Shown here: positions 17,748 to 25,785 of the stretch, piece after piece | Layout of the letters: each line of letters opens with the position of its first letter | Numbering within the stretch: the stretch's first letter is position 1 | NCBI RefSeq assembly: GCF_051487185.1 | Contig: NZ_JAHVDK010000024.1 | Span: forward strand, 66,914 to 130,913 | Length of the DNA: 64,000 nucleotides | Reading direction: 5' to 3' | Source: Inquilinus limosus_F | Lineage (GTDB): Bacteria; Pseudomonadota; Alphaproteobacteria; DSM-16000; Inquilinaceae | The notes under the pieces: model-generated | Told to the model about the DNA's origin: nothing | Databases searched by the model: none | Seen by the model: the letters and a program-made list of their open reading frames with translations, nothing else | Position numbers and translations under genes: made by a program

Positions 17748-17852
17748 TCAGGTCTTCTTCGCCGCCGCCGAGGCCGCGGCGCCCTTTTTCAGCGCAGCGT
17801 CCTTCTTCGGCTTCTTGGCTTCCTTGGGCTTGCGCAATTGACCCTTGGCCAT
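17748..17852 (-). CDS. 34-aa lysine-rich small protein
   Basis: A short gene reading MAKGQLRKPKEAKKPKKD... with an Ala/Lys tail ending AKKT. AAAGGAGG lies six bases before the ATG, a nearly ideal Shine-Dalgarno, so translation is likely. Small Lys-rich proteins beginning MAKGQ(L/M)R..KEAKKPK are widespread in proteobacteria without known function; a nucleic-acid-binding role is only a guess from charge. Confidence 0.7.
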   Translation of the reverse strand: MAKGQLRKPKEAKKPKKDAALKKGAAASAAAKKT

Positions 17853-17997
17853 GGCATGCCTCCTTTGCTCTTGGGCGCGCCTATCATAGCGAAACGCCGC
17901 GGATCGTCATAAAAATTCAATGCAGGCCGGCGAATCGAGAGATCCGGTCGCCGGCGCCCGGATACGCTATCCTGCTCTTCCCTGAAGGGAGGCGGCG

Positions 17998-19374
17998 ATG
18001 ACCACCCATGACGCCATCATCATCGGCACCGGCCAAGCCGGGCCGGCATTGGCAGAGCGGCTGAGCCGGGCCGGGCAGCGCGTCGCGATCATCGAGCGCG
18101 CGCGTTTCGGCGGCACCTGCGTCAACACCGGATGCATCCCGACCAAAGCCATGGTCGCCAGCGCCTATGCCGCACGGATGGCGCAGCGCGCCGCCGAATA
18201 CGGCGTGGTCCTGCCCGGCCCGCCCAGCGTCAACATGCGGCAGGTCAAGGCGCGCAAGGACGCTATCTCGGGCAAGTCGCGGGTCGGGGTCGAGAGCTGG
18301 ATGCGCGGCCTCGAGAACTGCACGGTGATCCAGGGCCAGGCCCGGCTGACCGGGCCGCGCAGCGTGCAGGTCGGCGACGAGACCCTGACCGCCGAGCGGA
18401 TCTTCCTGAATGTCGGCGGCCGAGCCACGGTGCCGCCGCTGCCGGGGATCGCGGAGGTGCCGTTCCTGACCAACAGCACGATGATGGACCTGGACACGGT
18501 GCCGGAGCACCTGGTGGTCGTCGGCGGCTCCTATGTCGGGCTGGAGTTCGGCCAGATGTTCCGCCGCTTCGGCTCCCAGGTGACGATCATCGAGCAGGGA
18601 CCGCGGCTGGTCGGGCGCGAGGACGAGGACGTCTCCGCCGCCATCGCCGGCTTCCTGGAGAAGGAAGGCATCGCCATCCGCACCAACGCCAAGTGCCTGA
18701 GCGTGGCGCGGCAGGGCGACGGCATCGCCGTGACGGTCGAGTGCACCGCCGGCGCGCCGGTCGTCGTGGGCTCACATCTGCTGCTGGCGGTCGGGCGCCG
18801 GCCGAACACAAGCGACCTCGGGCTCGAGGCGGCGGGCGTGGCCACCGACGACCGCGGCTACATCACCGTGGACGACACGCTGCAGACCAGCGTCCCCGGC
18901 ATCTGGGCGCTGGGCGACTGCAACGGCCGCGGCGCCTTCACCCACACCTCCTACAATGACTTCGAGATCGTCGCCGCCAATCTGCTGGACGGCGAGACAC
19001 GGCGGGTGACCGACCGGATCCCGGCCTACGCCCTCTACACTGACCCGCCGCTCGGCCGCGCCGGCATGACCGAGGCGGAGGCGCGCCGCTCCGGCCGCCG
19101 CATCCTGATCGCCAAGCGGCCGATGACCCGGGTCGGCCGTGCGGTCGAGAAGGGCGAGACGGAGGGCTTCATGAAGGTCGTGGCCGATGCCGGTACGCGC
19201 CAGATCCTGGGCACCGCCATCCTCGGCACCGGCGGCGACGAGGTGGTGCACGGGCTGCTCGACCTGATGTACGCGAAGGCGCCCTACGACGTGCTGCAGC
19301 GTTCGATGGCGATCCACCCGACCGTGTCCGAGCTGCTGCCGACCACGTTGGGGTCGCTGGAGCCGGCGTCGTGA
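17998..19374 (+). CDS. mercuric-reductase-like FAD/NAD(P) disulfide oxidoreductase, 458 aa
   Basis: A class I pyridine nucleotide-disulfide oxidoreductase: FAD motif IIGTGQAGPALAERL at the N-terminus, redox disulfide GGTCVNTGCIPTK (~38-50), NAD(P) motif VVVGGSYVGLEFGQMF (~175), second FAD motif GIWALGDCNGRG (~302), and a dimerisation domain with the HPTVSELLPT tail. It lacks the extra N-terminal metal-binding domain and C-terminal Cys pair of true mercuric reductases, so the substrate is unknown. It overlaps the following carrier-like gene by 4 bp, indicating translational coupling. Confidence 0.88.
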   Translation: MTTHDAIIIGTGQAGPALAERLSRAGQRVAIIERARFGGTCVNTGCIPTKAMVASAYAARMAQRAAEYGVVLPGPPSVNMRQVKARKDAISGKSRVGVESWMRGLENCTVIQGQARLTGPRSVQVGDETLTAERIFLNVGGRATVPPLPGIAEVPFLTNSTMMDLDTVPEHLVVVGGSYVGLEFGQMFRRFGSQVTIIEQGPRLVGREDEDVSAAIAGFLEKEGIAIRTNAKCLSVARQGDGIAVTVECTAGAPVVVGSHLLLAVGRRPNTSDLGLEAAGVATDDRGYITVDDTLQTSVPGIWALGDCNGRGAFTHTSYNDFEIVAANLLDGETRRVTDRIPAYALYTDPPLGRAGMTEAEARRSGRRILIAKRPMTRVGRAVEKGETEGFMKVVADAGTRQILGTAILGTGGDEVVHGLLDLMYAKAPYDVLQRSMAIHPTVSELLPTTLGSLEPAS

Positions 19375-19649
19375 GCGGCCGCGACCGGGTCGAGGCCGAG
19401 GTGCTGCGGGTGCTGGCGGCCGCGGCCCCGGTGGGTCGCGCCATCGCGCCGGACGACCGGCTGCTGGAGGATCTCGGGATCGGCCCTGCGGACGTCACGC
19501 GCCTGGCCTGGGATATCGAGCAGACTTTGGGCGCGGAGATCCCGCGCGACGACCTTGCCTCGGTCTTCACCGTCCGGTCCCTGATCGACCTGATCGACCA
19601 GCATTACGACCCGGCCACGGCCGACCCGCGGCACGGATGGCACTTGTGA
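19371..19649 (+). CDS. acyl-carrier-protein-like protein lacking the active serine, 92 aa
   Basis: The fold pattern is that of an ACP: IAPDDRLLEDLGI, a helix VTRLAWDIEQTLGAEIP, then TVRSLIDLIDQHY. Where carriers have D-S-L with the phosphopantetheine serine, this protein has G-P-A, so it cannot carry a prosthetic group at the usual position. It starts at GTG 19371 overlapping the oxidoreductase stop by 4 bp, and a GNAT gene begins inside its 3' end. It may act as a docking partner or be a decayed carrier. Confidence 0.75.
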   Translation: MSGRDRVEAEVLRVLAAAAPVGRAIAPDDRLLEDLGIGPADVTRLAWDIEQTLGAEIPRDDLASVFTVRSLIDLIDQHYDPATADPRHGWHL

Positions 19650-20212
19650 CCGGCGCCGCCCGCCAGACCGCGCCTGCCCTCACCTTCCGCCCGGTCGACG
19701 CGGCCAATTGGCGCGATTTCGAGCGACTGTTCGAAAGCCGCGGCGCGCCGAAGTACTGCTGGTGCATGGCCTGGCGGGCGACGCCGCAGGAGGTGCGGCT
19801 CGACAGCGCCGGCCGCAAGGCGGCGCTACACGCCAGGGTGCGGGACGGGGTGCCGGTCGGCATCGTCGGCTATCACGAGGGCGAGCCGGTGGCCTGGTGC
19901 TCGATCGCCCCGCGCGAGACCTATCGCCCGCTCGGCGGGCCGCAGGACGAGGAACGGGTCTGGTCCCTCGCCTGCATGTTCGTCCTCCGCCCGCTGCGCG
20001 GCCTGGGGCTGGCCGACCAGCTGATCGCGGCGGCGGTCGAGCATGCGCGGGCGCAAGGCGCCACCGTGGTGGAGGCCTATCCTGTCGATCCGGATTCGCC
20101 GAGCTACCGCTTCATGGGCTTCGTCCAGGCCTTCGCCCGGGCCGGCTTCACCGAGATCGGCCGAGCCGGCAGCCGGCGGCATGTCATGCGGCTGCGGCTG
20201 TCATCGAGCTAG
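19637..20212 (+). CDS. GNAT-family N-acetyltransferase, 191 aa
   Basis: GNAT features include a beta-strand WSLACMFVLRPLRGLGLADQLIAAAV, whose R/G-rich P-loop binds acetyl-CoA (~118-135), followed by GATVVEAYPVD and a GF...AGF C-terminal strand. The N-terminal CWCMAWR stretch is Cys/Trp-rich and recurs in a subgroup of these proteins. The start overlaps the ACP-like gene by 13 bp, so it is the third gene of a coupled unit with the oxidoreductase. Confidence 0.85.
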   Translation: MALVTGAARQTAPALTFRPVDAANWRDFERLFESRGAPKYCWCMAWRATPQEVRLDSAGRKAALHARVRDGVPVGIVGYHEGEPVAWCSIAPRETYRPLGGPQDEERVWSLACMFVLRPLRGLGLADQLIAAAVEHARAQGATVVEAYPVDPDSPSYRFMGFVQAFARAGFTEIGRAGSRRHVMRLRLSSS

Positions 20213-20297
20213 CGGCTTCCGTCATGCCGATGGCGGATGCGGTCAAATCCTCGGTCTCTCTGACCCTAGAGTGAAGCAAACCGACAGGGAGAGCGCG

Positions 20298-21359
20298 ATG
20301 CGATCGTTCCGGCCCGTGCTGGCTGCCACCGTCCTCGCGCTGTCCGCCGGCCAGGCCCCGGCCGCCGACCCGCCGCCGACGGTGCCGGCCTCGGCCCTTT
20401 CCGACATCCAGACCGGCTTCGACCCGATGGGCCCGGCGGTGCAGGCGCTGAGGCTGCCGGACGGCCGCGAGGTTCACTACATCGACGAGGGCGAGCCCGG
20501 CTGGCGACCGGTGCTCTATGTCAGCGGCACCGGCACCAGCGTCCGTGCCTTCGGCATGACCGAGTATCTGCGCAGCCTGCGCACCAAGCTGCAGCTCCGT
20601 TTCATCAGCGTCGAGCGGAACGGCTTCGGCGACACCGAGTTCAAGCCGGGCTGGACCACCAAGGACTATGCGGCCGAGGTCCGCGCCGTGCTGGACCATC
20701 TCGGGATCGAGCGCACGGCCGCACTGGCCATTTCCGGCGGCGGGCCCTACCTGGCCGAGATCGCGGCAGAGATGCCGGAGCGGCTGATCTCCCTGCACTT
20801 CCTGGCCGCCACCTCGGGCTTCGGGCCGGAGCGGAAGGCCTGCACCATGTCGGAGGCCGAGCTGACCGAGATGATGAAGGTGGCGCAGAACCCGGAAGAA
20901 TGGTGGGCCTATCCCGAGACCAGCCCGACCCGCAAGATCCCGGGCTTCGCCGACCGGGCCTATGAGGAGGGCGCACGCACCTACTTCATCCGCGGTCAGA
21001 TGGGCGACCTGCGCGGCCAAGTCGCCGAATACCGCCGCTACTGCACCGAGCCGAAGGCCGACATCTCGAAGATCGACACGCCGGTCTATGTCTATCACGG
21101 CACCGCGGATAAATCGGTCGGCATGGATCAGGCGCAGTACTGGCAGTCGCATTTCAAGAACCTGCGCAAGGCCCGAATCTATGAAGACGAAGGCCATGAC
21201 GTTCAGTACCGACACTGGGACCAGCTGCTGCTGGATGTCGCCGGCCACGCCGAGCTGACCATACTGTGCGCCGACGGAAAGTCGCAGGCGGTCCCGGAAG
21301 CCGAAGCGCAGGCGTTGCTGGCGAAGGGTGCGACACTGGGGATCTGCGCTTGGCGCTGA
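20298..21359 (+). CDS. secreted alpha/beta hydrolase, 353 aa
   Basis: A cleavable signal (RPVLAATVLALSAGQAPAA) is followed by an alpha/beta-hydrolase fold. The nucleophile elbow is LAISGGGPYLAE (~147), the acid is in YHGTADKSV (~268), and the histidine is in EDEGHDVQY (~299). Two C-terminal cysteines (TILCADGK, LGICAWR) may pair in the periplasm. The substrate is unknown. A purine-rich GGGAGAG site precedes the ATG. Confidence 0.85.
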   Translation: MRSFRPVLAATVLALSAGQAPAADPPPTVPASALSDIQTGFDPMGPAVQALRLPDGREVHYIDEGEPGWRPVLYVSGTGTSVRAFGMTEYLRSLRTKLQLRFISVERNGFGDTEFKPGWTTKDYAAEVRAVLDHLGIERTAALAISGGGPYLAEIAAEMPERLISLHFLAATSGFGPERKACTMSEAELTEMMKVAQNPEEWWAYPETSPTRKIPGFADRAYEEGARTYFIRGQMGDLRGQVAEYRRYCTEPKADISKIDTPVYVYHGTADKSVGMDQAQYWQSHFKNLRKARIYEDEGHDVQYRHWDQLLLDVAGHAELTILCADGKSQAVPEAEAQALLAKGATLGICAWR

Positions 21360-21412
21360 AGGCCGGGTTGCGGGTAGACTGGGGCCGGACCCCGCAGCGA
21401 AGGACGCGCGCC

Positions 21413-21967
21413 ATGGCCACCACGCCCCCGCCCCTCGAGCTCGACCTGCCGGCCCCGGATTTCCGCCTGCCCGCCACCGATGGCCGGACCTATTCCCTGG
21501 ACGATGTCACCGGGCCGCGCGGCACGGTGATCGTCTTCATCTGCAACCACTGCCCCTATGTGAAGGCGGTGATCGATCGGCTGACCGACGACGCCATGAC
21601 GCTGATGGCCGAGGGCATCGGCTTCGCCGCGATCTGCTCGAACGACGCCGTCGCCTATCCGGAAGACAGCTTCGAGAAGATGAAGGCCTTCGATGAGGCC
21701 CATGACCTGCCTTTCCCCTATCTGCACGACGAGGACCAGTCGGTGGCGCGGGCCTATGGCGCGGTCTGCACCCCGGATTTCTTCGGCTACGATTCGCACC
21801 GCCGGCTGAAGTATCGCGGCCGGCTGGACGAGGGCCGGACGACCCCGCCCCCGCCACGTGCACGGCGTGAGCTGGTCGAGGCGATGCTCCAGGTCGCCGA
21901 GACCGGCCAGGCGCCCGCCGACCAAGTGCCGTCAATGGGGTGCTCGATCAAGTGGAAAGCGGCCTGA
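21413..21967 (+). CDS. thioredoxin-fold (AhpC/TSA/redoxin) protein, 184 aa
   Basis: LPAPDFRLPATDGRTYSLDDV opens a peroxiredoxin-like thioredoxin fold; the redox motif is FICNHCPYVKAV (~43-52), a CxxC of the family annotated thioredoxin family protein. No signal peptide, so cytoplasmic. It lies 53 bp after the hydrolase on the same strand. A REP-like inverted repeat follows its stop. Confidence 0.87.
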   Translation: MATTPPPLELDLPAPDFRLPATDGRTYSLDDVTGPRGTVIVFICNHCPYVKAVIDRLTDDAMTLMAEGIGFAAICSNDAVAYPEDSFEKMKAFDEAHDLPFPYLHDEDQSVARAYGAVCTPDFFGYDSHRRLKYRGRLDEGRTTPPPPRARRELVEAMLQVAETGQAPADQVPSMGCSIKWKAA

Positions 21968-21984
21968 GACCGGCGAGCCCCAAA

Positions 21985-22075
21985 AATCGTCATTGCGAGC
22001 GCAGCGAAGCAATCCAGGGCCACTCGCACCGCCCCTTGATTGCTTCGTCGGCTTCGCCTCCTCGCAATGACGATT
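21985..22075. repeat. REP/BIME-like long inverted repeat, copy 1
   Basis: AATCGTCATTGCGAG at the left pairs with CTCGCAATGACGATT at the right, and inner segments (GCGAAGCAATCCA / TTGCTTCG) also pair, forming a ~90-base hairpin between convergent genes. The same family recurs at 28865 and 59047. Confidence 0.85.
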
Positions 22076-22124
22076 CTTTCGGAGGAGAGGGAAAAGGCTG
22101 ATCGCGAACTCGCCGGTATGAGCC

Positions 22125-23210
22125 TCAGCCCCTGCCGTAGAGGTCGGCGACCGTCCGGAAGGCCTGCTTCGGGGTCCAGTCGCCGGAATCCGCCTGATCC
22201 ACCCGGACGATGCCGTAGCCGGCCATGTCGAAGTCCCGGCGCGGGTCCGGCGAATGGGGCATGCCGGTGTCGATGAACTGGTAGACGAAGGCGCCGGCGA
22301 TGCCTTCGGCCCGGTAGAGCCCGATCAGCTCGCCGATCGTCTCCGCTTGGACCCGCTCGCTGCGGACCGGAGCGCCTTTCAGCTCCGGCACCGGCTTCGT
22401 CCAATCGACGATGCTCCAGCCGTCGCCGCCCGCATCCTCGGCGCCCTCATAGGCGCAGCAGCCGAACTCCGCGACCACGACCGGCTTGCCCCAGCGCCGG
22501 AAGGCGCGGAGCTCCTCGACATAGGTCGCGCGGTTCGACGCGTCCCGGTAGTGGTCCAGCCCGATCAGGTCGAAATCCCGCCAGTCGACGTCCTCCCAAG
22601 GACCGGCCGCATAGGTGACCGGCCCGCGGAAGCGGGACCGGACGGCGGCGCGGGCTCGGGCGAGATGGTCGTTGAGGGCTACGCTCAGCGTCGCAAAGCC
22701 CTCCGCCGACAGGATGCCGAAGGCCGCCATCCGGTCGAAGAAGGTCGCGCCGGGCAGGAAGCCGGCGGTGAACAGGGTCAGCTCGCAGCCGAGGCTGAGC
22801 GTCACCGCGGCGCCGCGCGCCCGCAGGGCCTCGGCGATCCGCGCCGTTTCGGCCAGGTGGTCCAGTGCCGCGTCCTGCCCGGCCTCGACCAGCCGCGGCT
22901 GCAGCCAGACCTGCAGCCCGGCCGCCGCGGCCGCCTCCGCGGCCTCCGCCAGGCGCCCGTGATCGGTGCCGAACAGCGAGACCGCGTTGCAGTGCAGCGC
23001 CTCGCGAATGATGCGGAGGTCCCGCCGCACCGCCGCCGGGTGCCAGGCCGCGCGCGACAGCGATCCCGGCACATAGGCCGTGCCGGTGTCGTAGCAGACG
23101 CCGTTGAACGCCAGGTCCTGCCCGGCCGCGCCGGCCGTCGAAGCCAGCAGGCCGCCGCCAAGCGCCGCCGCACCGCGGATCACCCCGCGCCGGGTGTACC
23201 CCGGCATCAT
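22125..23210 (-). CDS. Tat-exported TIM-barrel glycosidase-like protein, 361 aa
   Basis: Twin-arginine-like leader (YTRRGVIRGAAALGGGLLASTAGAAG). The rest reads like a (beta/alpha)8 glycoside hydrolase superfamily member: FNGVCYDTGTAY, LSLGCELTLFT, FDLIGLDHYRD, and VVVAEFGCCAYEG, where the Glu fits a catalytic nucleophile on strand 7, then FVYQFIDTG. No CAZy family can be assigned. Its start overlaps the TetR gene stop by 4 bp, so the two are translationally coupled. Confidence 0.75.
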   Translation of the reverse strand: MMPGYTRRGVIRGAAALGGGLLASTAGAAGQDLAFNGVCYDTGTAYVPGSLSRAAWHPAAVRRDLRIIREALHCNAVSLFGTDHGRLAEAAEAAAAAGLQVWLQPRLVEAGQDAALDHLAETARIAEALRARGAAVTLSLGCELTLFTAGFLPGATFFDRMAAFGILSAEGFATLSVALNDHLARARAAVRSRFRGPVTYAAGPWEDVDWRDFDLIGLDHYRDASNRATYVEELRAFRRWGKPVVVAEFGCCAYEGAEDAGGDGWSIVDWTKPVPELKGAPVRSERVQAETIGELIGLYRAEGIAGAFVYQFIDTGMPHSPDPRRDFDMAGYGIVRVDQADSGDWTPKQAFRTVADLYGRG

Positions 23211-23806
23211 CGGCCACCCTCCGCCCCGAGGAAGCGCAGGATGATCCGCCGCAGCATCGGGCCGACCGGGCGGAAGCCGGAATCGGCGGCGGCGCGGACA
23301 AAGCCGCCGTCGAGCAGCACCATGATCCAGTCCGCCGCCGCGTCGGGCGGCAACTCCGGATCGATCTGCCCCCGCTCCGCGGCGCGGCCGAGCAGCTGCC
23401 GCAGCCCGTCGCGCAGCGCGCGGTCGTTGCGCTCCATCAACTCGGCGAAGGCCACGTCGCGCCTGGCATTGGCCACGATCTCCAGCATCAGCCCGCCGAG
23501 ATGCGGATAATCCGCCTGCGCCGCCTGGGCCTCGACGACCTCAAGCAGCGCGGCCAGCGGGTCCTCGGCCGCCAGAGCCGACTGCAGCCGGTCGGCGTTG
23601 TCCCGGCCGTCCTGCTCGAAGATCGCCGTGAAGATCGCCTGCTTGCTCGGGAAATAGTGGAACAGGTTGCCCGAGCTGATGCCGGCCGCGGCACAGATGT
23701 CGGCGGTGCGGGTGTCGTGGAAGCCCCTGGTGGCGAAGCATTCGGCCGCCGCCTCCAGGATCCGGCGGCGCTTGGCCTCGTGCTTCACCGGGTCGAGCGT
23801 GCGCAT
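23207..23806 (-). CDS. TetR/AcrR family regulator, 199 aa
   Basis: N-terminal HTH: RRILEAAAECFATRGFHDTRTADICAAAGISSGNLFHYFPSKQAIF (~12-58), followed by a helical ligand domain ending in the common RRIILRFLGAE tail. It is the second gene of a three-gene minus-strand operon. A TetR-type operator half-palindrome sits in the promoter of the first gene (24256-24271), suggesting autoregulation. Confidence 0.92.
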   Translation of the reverse strand: MRTLDPVKHEAKRRRILEAAAECFATRGFHDTRTADICAAAGISSGNLFHYFPSKQAIFTAIFEQDGRDNADRLQSALAAEDPLAALLEVVEAQAAQADYPHLGGLMLEIVANARRDVAFAELMERNDRALRDGLRQLLGRAAERGQIDPELPPDAAADWIMVLLDGGFVRAAADSGFRPVGPMLRRIILRFLGAEGGR

Positions 23807-23810
23807 CGGG

Positions 23811-24245
23811 TCACTCCGGATGGGATTGGGGACTGCCGGGATGTTTGCGGCCGGTCCGGCGCTCCACCTCGTCGATCGCGACCAGAACCGCGATGACGAT
23901 CGGCACAGCCCATTTCACCCCGTGCAGGACCGTCTTCAGCCAGTCCGGCAGCGAGGGCATCCAGGACCAGAGCCAGCCGATCTCAGGCCAGGGCAGCAGC
24001 CGCAGCCAGCCCCAGTCGATGTCGAGCCAAGGCCAGCCGAGCTCCGGCACGAGCAGCCAGACCAGAGCGCCGATGCCGGTCGCGGCGACGGCGAGCTGCA
24101 GCAGGGACCGGACGACGTGGCGGGCTGCGTAGAGCCGCGGATGCCGGCGCGCGAAGCGGGCCAGACCGGCACGGCCACGCCGCATCCAGGACCGGGGCCG
24201 TCCCGTCCCGGAGTCCGCCGGGCCGCGGTGCGGAGGTTGCTGCAT
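23811..24245 (-). CDS. Trp-rich membrane protein, 144 aa
   Basis: A basic N-terminus is followed by a hydrophobic helix (LLQLAVAATGIGALVWLLV, ~48-66). A tryptophan-dense stretch (GWPWLDIDWGWLRLLPWPEIGWLWSW, ~70-95) comes next, then a second membrane helix (WAVPIVIAVLVAI). Probably inner membrane with the Trp-rich loop at the interface. The family is not recognised. It is the first gene of the operon with TetR and the glycosidase-like gene, 4 bp from TetR, and probably translated from a leaderless mRNA. Confidence 0.65.
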   Translation of the reverse strand: MQQPPHRGPADSGTGRPRSWMRRGRAGLARFARRHPRLYAARHVVRSLLQLAVAATGIGALVWLLVPELGWPWLDIDWGWLRLLPWPEIGWLWSWMPSLPDWLKTVLHGVKWAVPIVIAVLVAIDEVERRTGRKHPGSPQSHPE

Positions 24246-24251
24246 GGATTA

Positions 24252-24280
24252 TTAATAGACCGACCGCTCTGTTTATACAA
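24252..24280 (-). promoter_or_regulatory. promoter with TetR-type operator in the spacer
   Basis: On the minus strand, TTGTAT (24280-24275) and TATTAA (24257-24252) are separated by exactly 17 bases. The spacer contains the TAGACC-N4-GGTCTA-like site (24256-24271, one arm imperfect) typical of NemR/TetR operators. The -10 ends only six bases before the ATG at 24245, so transcription would begin at or next to the start codon. Confidence 0.6.
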
Positions 24281-24306
24281 GACGCAGGATCGGTCACCGC
24301 CCAGCC

Positions 24307-24501
24307 TCAGCCGTGGCGGTGGATATGCGCAAGCCTCTGCAGGTGGCGCCACCGGGTGTTGCGCTCGGTCTTGCGGCCGCGGTGTTCGGCCCAGTCGGCG
24401 TCGGTCCATCGGCGCCGGCCACGGGGCGAAGCCGGATCGGGCGGCCCGGTGTCGCCTGGCGGCCGGTCGTCCCCGGCCAGCGCCGGGACGAGATTCCTCA
24501 T
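24307..24501 (-). CDS. small basic hypothetical protein, 64 aa
   Basis: Its ATG overlaps the TGA of the preceding gene (ATGA at 24498-24501), a coupling signature. The protein is highly charged (RWTDADWAEHRGRKTERNTRWRHLQRL). It could be a chance frame; the coupling is the main support. Confidence 0.4.
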   Translation of the reverse strand: MRNLVPALAGDDRPPGDTGPPDPASPRGRRRWTDADWAEHRGRKTERNTRWRHLQRLAHIHRHG

Positions 24502-25292
24502 GCTTCCACCATGCCCTCCCGCCCGACAGCAGCGTCCGCCTCCACCACGGGATCGTTGAAGGTCCAGCGCGGGATCATGCGCATGCGGTCGAGGCCGGCA
24601 AAGACGGCCGCAAAGCCGCCGTCCGGCGAAACCTCACGGAGCGCGGCATCGAACTCCTGGCCGAACCCATTGAAGCCGTCGGCATCCACTTCGCATAGGT
24701 GAATCTGGTTCCAGTCGATCTTCAACGCCGGGTCGCGGTAGAGCACTGCCGCTGTCTCCATCGTCCTGAACGTCCCGATCCTGTTCGCCTGGACGAGCTT
24801 CGCGGCGGCCGGGCCGATATACTTCCGCATGATGGCTCTGTACTCGCTGAGATATGGCGATTGCACTTCGATATATTCCAGCGACGCCTGCCGTTCGGGC
24901 CGATCGGCTGAGCCCTGCCAGTTTCGCGGCAGTATGAAGGCCGAGGGAGTGGTCAAAAGAATCTCCGCGCGCAGCAGTTGCGTCTCGGCCGGTTGCTGCT
25001 TGACCACGAGTTCGTGAATGGCGTCGGCAGGAACTATGTCGCGAAAGTAGCTCAGTTCGAGATGGCTCCACACAGCCGCTTCCGAAGCATTCCGAAAGAC
25101 GGAGCGGTGCCGATAGAGCGCCTGCCCGAGGCATGTTTCCCCAAAGCGCGCCCAGTTAATGGCGCGGTCCTTGAGTTCAGCTTCCGTTCGGGAATCCCGC
25201 GCCTGTATCGTCCGGGCAAGCACCACGAGACGGTCGTCGGGCTCAATCCGGGCCAGATACGCCCCGTCAAAGGGATGGATGCTCTCATCCAT
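24498..25292 (-). CDS. hypothetical protein, 264 aa
   Basis: Starts at ATG 25292 with AAGAGAG seven bases upstream; longer upstream frames run into IS remnant sequence. Soluble, no signal or membrane helix, with an acidic C-terminus. I cannot assign a family. Codon use is somewhat less GC-biased than neighbours, and its 5' side abuts the degraded IS, so it may be part of an acquired segment. Confidence 0.65.
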   Translation of the reverse strand: MDESIHPFDGAYLARIEPDDRLVVLARTIQARDSRTEAELKDRAINWARFGETCLGQALYRHRSVFRNASEAAVWSHLELSYFRDIVPADAIHELVVKQQPAETQLLRAEILLTTPSAFILPRNWQGSADRPERQASLEYIEVQSPYLSEYRAIMRKYIGPAAAKLVQANRIGTFRTMETAAVLYRDPALKIDWNQIHLCEVDADGFNGFGQEFDAALREVSPDGGFAAVFAGLDRMRMIPRWTFNDPVVEADAAVGREGMVEA

Positions 25293-25308
25293 TGGACGTC
25301 TCTCTTTA

Positions 25309-25740
25309 GAGCCTATCCCGAAAAGGTTCGCGACCGAGCATCGCGTGATTCCTGGGGATTGTTCAGGCCATCTTGGGAGGCGAGCGATGTGGACCCAGCC
25401 ACTCGCCGGCAGCATAGTCGCGCGGGGCCTCGATACGAAACGGATTTGACGTATGCGGATTGGCAACTGGTCGAGCCGCTGCTGCTGGCACCGAAGCGGA
25501 CGGGACGAAGCTGTCCTGACTGCCGCGCGAAATCGTCAACGCGATCCTTTATGTGATGCGCGGTGGCGTAGCTCGGCGGCTTCTTCCAAGCGACCTTCCG
25601 CCGAAGAGCACGGCTTCTCGCTGATTTGCGGCCTGGCGAGACAGGGGTGTGTTCGAGGCACTGAACCATGCCCTGCTGATGATCGACCGCGAGCCCAACG
25701 GACGGGCGGCTTCGCCGAGCGCCTGCATCCCGCCCGGTCA
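25309..25740 (+). pseudogene. degraded IS5-family transposase (truncated, frameshifted)
   Basis: A GAGCCTATCCCGAAAAGG sequence at 25309, typical of an IS5-group terminal repeat, precedes ATG 25387. The transposase reads in pieces. MWTQ is in frame 1; ATRRQHSR then YETDLTYADWQLVEPLLLAP in frame 3; REIVNAILYVMRGGVARRLLP in frame 2, where a TGA at 25622 interrupts FAAWRDRGVFEALNHALLMIDRE. Sequence stops matching around GRAASPSA, before the catalytic DDE core. The right end is missing. This is an old insertion that can no longer encode a transposase. Confidence 0.8.
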
Positions 25741-25785
25741 GTGGCCATCGGCGCCTGGTTGAACATCGCGCCGGATCCCCGGGCC

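Noticed and set aside
21985..22075. A CRISPR repeat
   Set aside because: The repeat is a single long hairpin, not a regular array with spacers.
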